Part shown: positions 10,303 to 18,333 of the stretch, in pieces
Position numbering within the stretch: position 1 is the stretch's first letter
Layout: every line of letters starts with the position of its first letter
Source: RAM1 sp041905405
GTDB lineage: Bacteria > Pseudomonadota > Gammaproteobacteria > Burkholderiales > Burkholderiaceae_C
DNA: 64,000 nucleotides
Reading direction: 5' to 3'
NCBI GenBank assembly: GCA_041905405.1
Contig: JAYRLC010000016.1
Location: forward strand, 15,562-79,561
Made by a program: the position numbers and the translations under genes
Notes under the pieces: model-generated
The model's database searches: none
The model's input: only the letters and a program-made list of their open reading frames with translations
What the model was told of the DNA's origin: nothing

Positions 10303-10438
10303 CCATGAGCAATGTACCGCGATCAGCCTGCATCGCCTTCAGGATTTTTCTTATCCATACATGAGTCGCGGCCGCGACATGGGATCGCCGCAACACTTTG
10401 CGCCGCGCTGCCCAAGCCCGCGGGCCGCTTCGGTGCGC
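10303..10438. other. Non-coding gap between the che operon end and the signal-synthase operon
   Basis: No convincing gene is seen. The gap holds a 14-bp perfect palindrome (GTCGCGGCCGCGAC, 10365-10378) and an AT-rich patch near 10341-10360 that may contribute to the promoter of the leftward operon. No run of T follows a hairpin, so no intrinsic terminator for the chemosensory operon is evident. Confidence 0.5.
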
Positions 10439-11482
10439 TCAGCCGCGTGCGTCGAACCGCAGGATCGCCTGCGACATGGCTGAAAGCGGCAGCACGTCGT
10501 CGATGGCGCCACGCTTGATGGCTTCCATGGGCATGCCGAAGACCACGCAGGTCTGTTCGTCCTGGGCAATGGTGCGCGCGCCAGCCTCGTGCAGCGCCTG
10601 CATGCCGCGCGCGCCGTCATCGCCCATGCCCGTGAGGATCATGGCCAGCGCATCACGGCCGGCTGCTTCGACAGCGGACCGGAACAGCACGTCCACCGAT
10701 GGCTTGTGCCGGTTGACAGGTGGGCCGTCGCTGATGGCGGCAAAGTACTGACCTGCGCGCTTGTGGATCTGCATGTGCCGCCCGCCCGGAGCGATCAGCG
10801 CCACCCCCCGCTGCACGCGGTCGCCGTCGCGCGCCTCGCGCACGTTCATGGCGCACAGGCCGTCCAGCCGCTTGGCATACATCTCGGTGAAATGCTCGGG
10901 CATGTGCTGCACGATGGCGATGCCGGGCGCATCGGCGGGCAACTGGGTCAGGATGAATTCAATGGCCTGCGTGCCGCCGGTGGAGCTGCCGATCAGCACC
11001 GGTTTGTTCACCGCCAGGGCATGCAGGCCCGCCGCGGCGGCCACCGGCGCCGCGGCCGTCTGGGGCGCGGGCTTGCGGCGCGGAATCGCGCGGGCGGCCA
11101 TTTTCAGCGTGCTGACGAGCTCCCGGCGAGAGTCTTCCAGGTGTTGCTTCAGCCCCAGCCGTGGCTTGGCCACGACCGCCACCGCGCCCGCCGCCAGCGC
11201 ATCCACCGCCATGCGGCTGCCTTGCGTGGTCAGGGTCGAACAGATCACGGTGGGAATCGGGTTTTCCTCCATGATCTGGCGCAGGAACGTCAGGCCGTCC
11301 ATCCCGGGCATTTCAATGTCCAGCAGCAGCACATCGGGATGCGCATTGCGTATGGCGGGGGCGGCCACCAGGGGGTTGGGCGCCACGCCGGCCAGTTCCA
11401 CGGTGGGGTCGGATTGCAGTACGAACTGCATTGTCTGGCGGACGACCGCCGAGTCGTCGACCACGAAAACCTTGATTGTCAT
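10439..11482 (-). CDS. cheB: Chemoreceptor protein-glutamate methylesterase CheB
   Basis: 347-aa cytoplasmic adaptation enzyme that removes methyl groups from chemoreceptor glutamates and deamidates glutamines. It has an N-terminal receiver (KVFVVDDSAVVRQTM, LLDIEMPGMDG) and a C-terminal methylesterase domain with the catalytic serine in GSSTGG, the histidine in QHMPEHFTEMYAKRL and the aspartate region ILTGMGDDGARGM. The start at 11482 is where the receiver begins. It is the last gene of the nine-gene chemosensory operon, 13 bp after cheD. Length is normal for the family. Confidence 0.95.
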   Translation of the reverse strand: MTIKVFVVDDSAVVRQTMQFVLQSDPTVELAGVAPNPLVAAPAIRNAHPDVLLLDIEMPGMDGLTFLRQIMEENPIPTVICSTLTTQGSRMAVDALAAGAVAVVAKPRLGLKQHLEDSRRELVSTLKMAARAIPRRKPAPQTAAAPVAAAAGLHALAVNKPVLIGSSTGGTQAIEFILTQLPADAPGIAIVQHMPEHFTEMYAKRLDGLCAMNVREARDGDRVQRGVALIAPGGRHMQIHKRAGQYFAAISDGPPVNRHKPSVDVLFRSAVEAAGRDALAMILTGMGDDGARGMQALHEAGARTIAQDEQTCVVFGMPMEAIKRGAIDDVLPLSAMSQAILRFDARG

Positions 11483-11495
11483 AGTGAGTAATCCT

Positions 11496-12002
11496 TCAGA
11501 CGTCGAATGCAAGGACTTCCGGCTCTGCGTCGCCAACAGTCCAGCCAAGCCGCCGGTAGGCCGCGCCGCCGATGCTGCAATTGATGATGCGGATCCCTTC
11601 GGCCTTCAGCGCGTTCATCGCCCATCGCGCATTTCCGTCGCCAACGTGGCCTTCGGATACCAGCGACGGGAACATGTTGCCGCCACCAAACACCCAGGCA
11701 TGGCACAACTGGCCCACGATGCCACGCAGCCTCAGGAGCCTGAACATCGCGGACAGCGCTGCATCGCCAAAGGCAGTGTCTGCCACCCCTGCCGGAGACG
11801 GCCGAGCGTGCACGATGTGGCACATGGCGCCCACCGTACGGCGCGGGTCGGTCAACACAATGGCGACACAGGATCCCAAAAGCGTCTCAAGCCGGTCCCC
11901 GCGGTCAACGCAGGCGACATCTCCAGGGTGCAGTACGTGCACCACTCCCCCGCCCGTACGCGCCCAGAAATGCCGGGAATGCGGTGCGTCCTGCAGGGTC
12001 AT
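11496..12002 (-). CDS. cheD: Chemoreceptor glutamine deamidase CheD
   Basis: 168-aa cytoplasmic deamidase acting on receptor glutamines. The catalytic cysteine is in the LLGSCVAIVL motif with the histidine in AMCHIVHAR; VFGGGNMFP and the C-terminal IINCSIGG segment are also typical. The ATG at 12002 overlaps the cheR stop by four bases, so translation is coupled. Presence of CheD next to CheB and CheR means this pathway has a full receptor-modification set. Confidence 0.93.
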   Translation of the reverse strand: MTLQDAPHSRHFWARTGGGVVHVLHPGDVACVDRGDRLETLLGSCVAIVLTDPRRTVGAMCHIVHARPSPAGVADTAFGDAALSAMFRLLRLRGIVGQLCHAWVFGGGNMFPSLVSEGHVGDGNARWAMNALKAEGIRIINCSIGGAAYRRLGWTVGDAEPEVLAFDV

Positions 12003-12811
12003 CCGGCCACCTTCCGGAACGCGCCCGGGGCCACGGGAGACAAAGGTGTGTCACAGGGCACGCGCCCTTCGGCGATGCCCAGAAAAAACAGGCCGCCGGG
12101 ACGCAGCGCCGTGAGCACCCTGTCCACCACCTGGCGCTTGGTCGGCGCGTCAAAGTAGATGAGCACATTGCGCAGGAACACCACGTCGAACTGCCCCACG
12201 TCTCCCAGCGGCCGGCACAGGTTGAGCTGGCCAAATCGCACGTGATCGCGCAGCTGGGACTGGATCTGCACCAGGCCTTCGGATTCGCCTTCGCCACGCA
12301 GGCAATAGCGCTTCAGCCGCTGCTCGGACACGTGGCGCAGGCGGTCCTGCGGATAGATGGCCTGAACGGCGCTGTTCAGGACACGGTCACTGATATCGGT
12401 CCCCAGGATGGACCAGTCGGCACCAAGGCGCCCCGTGGCCTGCATATCGGCCAGCAGCATGGCCAGGCTGTAGGCCTCATCGCCGAACGACGATGCCGCG
12501 CTCCAGACCCGCAGCGACGATGGCCGCGACGCGGTCAGTTCACGCTCAAGCAGCTCATAGTGCTGCGGCTCCCGGAAGAAATAGGTTTCATTGGTGGTCA
12601 GCAGGTCCACGGCCATCTGGAACTCGCCGCCGTCGTCATCGCCATCGATCAGCGCCAGGTACTCCTCGAAGCTGTTCACGCCCAGGCGCTGCATCCGGGG
12701 CGCCAGCCGCGCGGACACAAGGGGTTTCTTGGTGGCCCCAAACGAGATGCCGATCGCCGAATACATCAGGTCTGCGATACGGTGGTAGGTGTCGTCCACC
12801 AGTTCAGCCAT
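11999..12811 (-). CDS. cheR: Chemoreceptor protein-glutamate methyltransferase CheR
   Basis: 270-aa S-adenosylmethionine-dependent methyltransferase that methylates chemoreceptors. It has an N-terminal helical domain and then the SAM-binding domain with LRVWSAASSFGDEAYSLAMLL and FDVVFLRNVLIYFD. The usual GCSTGEE-type motif is altered to AASSFGDEA, still plausible for SAM binding. Its start is 3 bp after the cheW stop and its end overlaps cheD by four bases. Confidence 0.94.
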   Translation of the reverse strand: MAELVDDTYHRIADLMYSAIGISFGATKKPLVSARLAPRMQRLGVNSFEEYLALIDGDDDGGEFQMAVDLLTTNETYFFREPQHYELLERELTASRPSSLRVWSAASSFGDEAYSLAMLLADMQATGRLGADWSILGTDISDRVLNSAVQAIYPQDRLRHVSEQRLKRYCLRGEGESEGLVQIQSQLRDHVRFGQLNLCRPLGDVGQFDVVFLRNVLIYFDAPTKRQVVDRVLTALRPGGLFFLGIAEGRVPCDTPLSPVAPGAFRKVAG

Positions 12812-12814
12812 GGC

Positions 12815-13336
12815 TCAGCTCCCGGTTTCCTGCGCGGCGGCGCACAGACCCGCCATTTCTTCCACGTCCAGTGCCCGGTCGGGCTCCAGCAGGATGACAA
12901 AGCGGTCCGCGACCTTGCCCATACCGCGAATGAAGTCACGGCGCAGGCTGGTGCCGAAGTTGGGCGGGGGCTCGATCTGCCCGGCGGCGATCTCGATCAC
13001 CTCGCTGACGGCATCCACCATCAGCCCCAGTTCGACACGTTCGCCGGCACGCACGGCGTCGAAAACCACAATGCACGTCTTCTTGCTCACCGTCGCCGCC
13101 GGCCGGCCAAAACGGGCCTGCAGGTCAATCACCGGCACGACGGCCCCGCGCAGGTTGATCACGCCCCGCACAAAATCCGGCATCAGCGGTACGGCGGTCA
13201 TCAAGCCGTACTGGATGATTTCGCGCACGGTGCGGATGTCCATGGCGAACACCTCGTCGCCGAGCCAGAACGTCAGGTATTGCGTGGCATCGACCGCGTC
13301 GCTCACGCCTTCATGGCGGTCCATTTCCCTGGCCAT
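12815..13336 (-). CDS. cheW: Chemotaxis coupling protein CheW
   Basis: 173-aa adaptor linking receptors to the CheA kinase. The CheW beta-barrel signature is present: TQYLTFWLGDEVFAMDIRTV, then VRGVINLRGAVVPVIDLQAR and the valine/glutamate-rich C-terminal half. The ATG at 13336 is chosen because GAGGAG precedes it; upstream in-frame sequence is proline/arginine-rich shadow from the receptor's end. It lies between the PAS receptor (10 bp upstream) and cheR (3 bp downstream). Confidence 0.94.
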   Translation of the reverse strand: MAREMDRHEGVSDAVDATQYLTFWLGDEVFAMDIRTVREIIQYGLMTAVPLMPDFVRGVINLRGAVVPVIDLQARFGRPAATVSKKTCIVVFDAVRAGERVELGLMVDAVSEVIEIAAGQIEPPPNFGTSLRRDFIRGMGKVADRFVILLEPDRALDVEEMAGLCAAAQETGS

Positions 13337-13346
13337 GGCGTGCTCC

Positions 13347-15545
13347 TCAGTACGGGCGGAAGTTGCCACCCGCCTGCGCAGCGGCGGGGGTTCTGGCACC
13401 GGCGGCCGCGGCACGCTGGGTCATGCGCACCACGGTCGGAGGATTGGCGCCCCGCGCACGACCGCCCTGTTCGGGCGACGGCGCCTGGCGTCCCGCGCCA
13501 CCCTCAACCAGGGTGAAGAACGAGACCGAGTGCTGCAACTGCTCAGCCTGTCCGGAAAGCTCCTCGGAAGTGGCGGCCAGTTCCTCGGATGCCGACGCGT
13601 TTTGCTGCGTCGTCTTGCTCAGCAGACCCATGGCACTGCCGATCTGGGTGACGGACTGGCTCTGCTCCTGCGACGCGGCGGCGATCTCCTGCACCAGCTC
13701 GGACGTGCGCTGGATCGACGGCACGATCTCGTCCAGCAGCTTGCCGGCATGCTCGGCGGTGGAGACGCTGTTGCCGGCCAGGTCGCCGATTTCCTTGGCG
13801 GCCTCCTGGCTGCGTTCGGCCAGCTTGCGCACCTCGGCCGCCACCACGGCGAATCCCTTGCCGTGTTCGCCCGCGCGGGCCGCTTCGATGGCCGCGTTCA
13901 GGGCCAGCAGGTTGGTCTGGTAGGCAATGTCGTCCACGATGCTGATCTTCTGGGCGATCTGCTTCATGGCAGCCACCGTCTGCGCCACGGCCTGGCCACC
14001 GTCGCCGGCCTCCTTGCTGGCCTTGGTCGCCATGCCGTCGGTCACCTTGGCGTTGTCGCTGTTCTGTGTGATGGATGCGGACATCAGGTCGATGGACGCC
14101 GTGGTTTCCTCGACCGACGAGGCCTGCTCGCTGGCCGACTGCGACAGCGACTGGGCGGTGGCGCTGACCTGGTTGGCCGCGCCCGTCAGCGCGTTCGCGG
14201 CGGCGCGGACCTCCTCGATCACGCTGGCCAGCTTGGCAGCGCTGGCGTTGGCGTCTTCCTTGACCTTGGCAAAAATGCCTTCGGCCTGGCAGTGCATGCG
14301 CGCGGTCAGGTCGCCTTCGGCCATGGCCGAGAACACCTGGCCCACCTCCTCGATCACGGTGGACAGTTTCTCGCTCGTGGCATTCGCGTCGCGCTTGACC
14401 TCGCCGAACGTGCCTTCGTAGTCGCGCGTCACGCGCTGCGACAGGTCACCGGCAGCCAGCGCGCCAAACACGCGCCCCACGTCCTCAAAAATGATGGCGG
14501 TGTTCCCCATGAGCTCGTTGACGCCTTCGCACAGGGCCAGGATGGGCCCGCTCTTGCCTTCCAGCGGAATGCGCTGCGACAGGTCACCGGCGCGTGCCGC
14601 GGCCGTCACCTGCTGCGCCTGCTCGACGGCGTCGCGCAGCATGTTGCTTGCATTGACCTCATCCGTGACGTCGGTGGCGATCTTCACCACCTTGAACACG
14701 CGGCCCATCTCGTCCTTGACGGGCGCATACACGGCCTGCAGCCACACCTTGCGGCCGTTCTTGGTCAGACGGCCGAAAACCTGCTTGCGGGATTCGCCGT
14801 TCTTCAGATCCACCCAGAACTGCCGGTACTCGGCGGTTGCCGATTCGACAGGCTCGACAAAAATCCGGTGGTGCTGGCCCACGATTTCCTCGCGCTGGTA
14901 GCCCATGAGCTTCAGGAAATTGCTGTTGGCCGACAGGATGCGGCCGTCCAGGTCGAATTCGATGTAAGCGTTGGCCGCATCGATCGCGCCCAGGATGCCG
15001 CGCGCGTTGTGGCGTTCCAGTTCGGTTTCGGTGATGTCGTAGCGCACGCCCAGGTACTTCATGGGCTTGCCGTTGGGCCCCAGGATGGGCGCGATCACCG
15101 CGTCCACGTAGTACGGGGTCCCGTCCTTGGCCCGGTTTTTCACCACGCCCCGGAAGATGTCGCCACGACCGATGGTCGACCACATCTGCTTGAACACTTC
15201 CTTGGGCATGTCGGGGTGGCGCGTGGTGTTGTGGCCATGTCCGATCAGCTCGTCCCGGCCGTATTTGGAGACGTCCAGGAACTTCTGGTTGATGGACAGG
15301 ATGTCGCCCTTCTTGTCCGCCTCCGACACGATGCTCGTGATATTCATGATGTCGGTGCGGACCTTCAGCTCGGCCTCGACGGTGTTCAGCCGTTCCTGCA
15401 CCTCGGCCAGTGCGGCCTGCGCCTGCTGGCGCGCGGCGTCGGCTTCGCGGGCGCCGGCCTCGTGCCGGCGGGCAGCCTCATTGGCCGCATCGATCTGTGC
15501 GCCGGCAAACAGCCGCGAGATCCAGGGTGTGTTTTGTTCGCTCAT
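13347..15545 (-). CDS. Soluble PAS-PAS-polyHAMP methyl-accepting chemoreceptor (Aer-like)
   Basis: 732-aa chemoreceptor with no membrane segment. After a coiled coil (about 20-60) come two PAS domains. The first contains the Aer-like TTRHPDMPKEVF and the second the QREEIVGQHHRIF region. Three HAMP-like units follow with GDLSQRI, GDLSQRV and GDLTARM, then a long signalling hairpin with the hub AYQTNLLALNAAIEAARAGE. The architecture resembles cytoplasmic Aer2/McpB receptors that sense redox or gases through PAS cofactors; the cofactor here is inferred. The C-terminus (GGNFRPY) lacks a canonical CheR-tethering pentapeptide. Its start overlaps the cheA stop. Confidence 0.9.
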   Translation of the reverse strand: MSEQNTPWISRLFAGAQIDAANEAARRHEAGAREADAARQQAQAALAEVQERLNTVEAELKVRTDIMNITSIVSEADKKGDILSINQKFLDVSKYGRDELIGHGHNTTRHPDMPKEVFKQMWSTIGRGDIFRGVVKNRAKDGTPYYVDAVIAPILGPNGKPMKYLGVRYDITETELERHNARGILGAIDAANAYIEFDLDGRILSANSNFLKLMGYQREEIVGQHHRIFVEPVESATAEYRQFWVDLKNGESRKQVFGRLTKNGRKVWLQAVYAPVKDEMGRVFKVVKIATDVTDEVNASNMLRDAVEQAQQVTAAARAGDLSQRIPLEGKSGPILALCEGVNELMGNTAIIFEDVGRVFGALAAGDLSQRVTRDYEGTFGEVKRDANATSEKLSTVIEEVGQVFSAMAEGDLTARMHCQAEGIFAKVKEDANASAAKLASVIEEVRAAANALTGAANQVSATAQSLSQSASEQASSVEETTASIDLMSASITQNSDNAKVTDGMATKASKEAGDGGQAVAQTVAAMKQIAQKISIVDDIAYQTNLLALNAAIEAARAGEHGKGFAVVAAEVRKLAERSQEAAKEIGDLAGNSVSTAEHAGKLLDEIVPSIQRTSELVQEIAAASQEQSQSVTQIGSAMGLLSKTTQQNASASEELAATSEELSGQAEQLQHSVSFFTLVEGGAGRQAPSPEQGGRARGANPPTVVRMTQRAAAAGARTPAAAQAGGNFRPY

Positions 15546-17638
15546 GATGTCTGACTTTCTGCTTGATGACGATGAACAGGCGGGATGGGATCGCGGGAGG
15601 TCCGCGGGGCACGGAGCGCGGGTGGCTGTTGCGCCGCCAGTTGCCCCAGGGATGGCACGTCGAAGATCAGGGCGACCTCGCCCGTGCCGAGAATGGAGGA
15701 GCCAGACATGCCGCGCAGGCTTGCGAGCATGCGGCCCAGAGGCTTGATGACCGTCTGGTGCTGGCCCAGCAGCGCGTCAACCATGACGCCGTAGCGGTCC
15801 CTGCCTGAGCGCACCACGACAACACTGCTGCGCGACAGCGCCGCCGGCTCCAGGCCATAGACGGCACGCAGGTTGATCACCGGCAGAACCTGGCCGCGCA
15901 GCTCCATGCAGCAGCGTCCCCCCGCTTCGGTCAGGGCTGCGTCCGCCGTGTTGGCGATCACCTCCACCACCGATTCCAGGGGGAATACGAAGCGCGAGGA
16001 ACCTACCCCGACGAGGAATCCGTCGATGATGGCCAGCGTCAGCGGCAGGCGGATCTCGATGGTCGATCCGGCCCCTGGCTCGCTCATGATGGACACCGAG
16101 CCCCGCAGCGCCTCGATGTTGCTGCGGACCACGTCCATGCCCACGCCGCGGCCGCTCAGGTTGGTGACGGTCTCGGCGGTGGAAAACCCCGGCTCGAATA
16201 TCAGCCGCAGGATGGCGTCGGCGTCCGGCGGCGACGCCGGATCGACCAGCCCTCTTTCGATCGCGCGGCGCAACACCTTGTCGCGCTGGATGCCGCGGCC
16301 GTCATCGGTGATGCGGATCACGATGTTGCCCGACTCATGGCAGGCGGCCAGGGTCAGCGTGCCCTGCGCGGGTTTGCCGGCCGCTGCGCGCTCCTGCGCG
16401 GTTTCCAGCCCATGGTCCAGCGCGTTGCGCACCAGGTGCATGAGCGGGTCGGAGATGCGTTCGACCACGGACTTGTCAAGCTCGGTGTCGCCGCCCACGA
16501 TGTCCAGGGTCACGTCCTTGCCCAGCTCTGCGGCCGTGTCGCGCACCACGCGGCGGAACCGCTGGAAGGTCTCGCCGATGGGCACCATACGCAGTTGCAG
16601 CGTGCTGTTGCGGATGTCCTCGATCAGCCGCGTGACCTGCTGGACAGACTCGACCAGCGCATTGTTGCGGCTGCCGCGGGCCAGCGTGGCAGCGCCCGCG
16701 CCTGCCACCACCAGTTCCCCCAGCAGGTTAATCACATCGTCCAGCCGGTCGGCCTGCACGCGGATCACGCGCTGGTCGCCGCTGGCGCGTGACCTGGCCT
16801 CGCCGGCCGGTTTGTGCACAGGCGGTGCCACGGCAATGGCGGTGTCCGCTGCCGATGCGCCAGCTTGCCCGACCACGTCGATGGGTTCGATGCCAACAGT
16901 GCAATCCTCGCGCGCAAAACTGAAGGCGCCCTCGATCGCTTCACGCCCGGCGTCCGACGACAGCGTGACGGCCAGCGCCACATGGCAGTCCTCTGGATTG
17001 AGCGCCGCGAGCGCGGGCACGGCCGCTGCGTCGAACGCTGCATCGGACAGTTCACCCAGCCCCTGCAGGTAGGTCACGATGGCCAGCGGGTCCATGCCGT
17101 TGCGAACGGCATCGGGCTTGAACCGCGCCGTCACGCGCCAGCGCTGGAGCCCCGGGCTTGCCAACGCCATTTCCGTCGATGACCCGGCTTTGCTGCCGTC
17201 GGCCGTCACGCCTGTGCCAGCGGGGCCGCAGGCATCACGCAGGCGCTGCACCAGCGGCCCGCCTGCCAGTCGGGCGCGATCGGCGCTGGCATCGTCGCCC
17301 TGCGCGGCGGCCACCAGCAGGCGAATCTGGTCGCCAGATTCCAGGAGCAGCGTGCCCAGCGTGGCGTCGAAGGCGAGCCGGCCTTCGCGCAGCAGATCCA
17401 TCAAGGTCTCGACATGGTGGGTAAATGCCACGATGGCGTCCAGCCCGAAGATTCCTGCGGAACCCTTGACCGTGTGCACGCAGCGAAACAGCGCGTCCAG
17501 CAGTTCGCGGCTGCCGGGTTCGGCCTCCAGCTGCAGCAGCAGTTGCTCCAGGGTCTCGACCTGCTCGTGTGCCTCGCTCACAAAGGCTGGCAGCGCCTGT
17601 GCGATGAAACCCATGTCCTGTTCGGCATGCCGGCTCAT
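15542..17638 (-). CDS. cheA: Chemotaxis histidine kinase CheA
   Basis: 698-aa chemosensory kinase. The P1 domain carries the phosphorylated histidine in FRCVHTVKGSAGIFG (about H55). The P3 dimerisation, P4 ATPase (DPLMHLVRNALDHGLE, ITDDGRGIQ, LSGRGVGMDVV) and P5 CheW-like domains (LRGQVLPVINLRAVYG) follow. The P2 linker (about 150-330) is long and divergent. The start at 17638 overlaps the stop of the STAS gene (ATGA). Adjacent receptor, coupling and adaptation genes indicate it works in a dedicated array. Confidence 0.94.
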   Translation of the reverse strand: MSRHAEQDMGFIAQALPAFVSEAHEQVETLEQLLLQLEAEPGSRELLDALFRCVHTVKGSAGIFGLDAIVAFTHHVETLMDLLREGRLAFDATLGTLLLESGDQIRLLVAAAQGDDASADRARLAGGPLVQRLRDACGPAGTGVTADGSKAGSSTEMALASPGLQRWRVTARFKPDAVRNGMDPLAIVTYLQGLGELSDAAFDAAAVPALAALNPEDCHVALAVTLSSDAGREAIEGAFSFAREDCTVGIEPIDVVGQAGASAADTAIAVAPPVHKPAGEARSRASGDQRVIRVQADRLDDVINLLGELVVAGAGAATLARGSRNNALVESVQQVTRLIEDIRNSTLQLRMVPIGETFQRFRRVVRDTAAELGKDVTLDIVGGDTELDKSVVERISDPLMHLVRNALDHGLETAQERAAAGKPAQGTLTLAACHESGNIVIRITDDGRGIQRDKVLRRAIERGLVDPASPPDADAILRLIFEPGFSTAETVTNLSGRGVGMDVVRSNIEALRGSVSIMSEPGAGSTIEIRLPLTLAIIDGFLVGVGSSRFVFPLESVVEVIANTADAALTEAGGRCCMELRGQVLPVINLRAVYGLEPAALSRSSVVVVRSGRDRYGVMVDALLGQHQTVIKPLGRMLASLRGMSGSSILGTGEVALIFDVPSLGQLAAQQPPALRAPRTSRDPIPPVHRHQAESQTS

Positions 17639-17937
17639 GATGCAGCTCCTGCCGGCGTGGCGGCCTTGTTGAAAAAAGGTTCCAGCCCCAGCATGGCAAT
17701 GGCCCCAGCCAGGGTCGTCGCAGGGTCCTGCAGGCGCAGGGCCATGCCGCGTGCGCGGCATTCATGCGCAAGGGCAACCAGCAGTTGCAGCCCGGCGGCG
17801 TCCACTTCAACAACGTTCCCTGCCGCCAGGGTCAGGGCGTCGCCGCTGGCGCCGGCCAGGCATGCGAGCAACTGCGCGTGCTGCTCGCCTGCGCCATAGA
17901 TGTTCAGTTCGGCCGGCAGGGTGTGGTGTGCGTCCAT
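17635..17937 (-). CDS. STAS-domain protein in the chemosensory operon
   Basis: 100-aa single-domain protein. Alternating beta/alpha pattern with LTLAAGNVVEVDAAGLQLLV matches the STAS/anti-sigma-antagonist fold, in which DxxG/A-x-x-L-L marks the phosphorylatable loop. Here that position reads VDAAGLQ, with alanine where many antagonists have serine, so regulation by serine phosphorylation is unlikely. It is translationally coupled to cheA and lies 9 bp after cheY. A STAS protein is an unusual member of a che operon; its role (scaffold, P1 partner or link to another pathway) is unknown. Confidence 0.8.
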   Translation of the reverse strand: MDAHHTLPAELNIYGAGEQHAQLLACLAGASGDALTLAAGNVVEVDAAGLQLLVALAHECRARGMALRLQDPATTLAGAIAMLGLEPFFNKAATPAGAAS

Positions 17938-17946
17938 GGCGGCTCC

Positions 17947-18318
17947 TCAGGGCAGAACGAGCTTGGACACCGCGTCCAGGAGCTGTGGAGGATTGAAGGG
18001 CTTGACCATCCAGGCGCGCGCGCCCGCGGCACGGCCTTCCTGCTTCTTGGCCTCCTGGCCTTCTGTGGTCAGCATGATCACCGGCGTGAACTTGTGGCGC
18101 GCATGCTGTTTGACCTGTTTGACAAAGCTGATGCCGTCCATATTGGGCATGTTCACGTCGCTGACGATCAGGTGAACCCGGCTCGCGGCGTCCAGCTGGC
18201 TGAGCGCCTGCTTGCCGTCGGCTGCCTCGATCACGTCGTAGCCGGCCTGCGTCAGCGCGAGCTTGACGACCGTGCGCAGCGAGGAAGAGTCGTCGACGAT
18301 GAGAATGGTCTTGGCCAT
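17947..18318 (-). CDS. cheY: CheY-like single-domain response regulator
   Basis: 123-aa receiver domain with ILIVDDSSSLRTVVK at the acidic pocket, the phospho-acceptor in LIVSDVNMPNMDGISFV, TTEGQEAKK at the switch threonine and the conserved lysine in WMVKPF. AAGGAAAG precedes the ATG at 18318. It lies second in the operon, as in Pseudomonas Che2-type clusters. The downstream target is not visible because no flagellar switch genes are nearby. Confidence 0.93.
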   Translation of the reverse strand: MAKTILIVDDSSSLRTVVKLALTQAGYDVIEAADGKQALSQLDAASRVHLIVSDVNMPNMDGISFVKQVKQHARHKFTPVIMLTTEGQEAKKQEGRAAGARAWMVKPFNPPQLLDAVSKLVLP

Positions 18319-18333
18319 TTGCTTTCCTTGGTT

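Noticed and set aside
10365..10378. 14-bp perfect palindrome GTCGCGGCCGCGAC as an operator or terminator
   Set aside because: A GC-only palindrome of this size is common by chance in such DNA, no T run follows it, and no second copy was seen.
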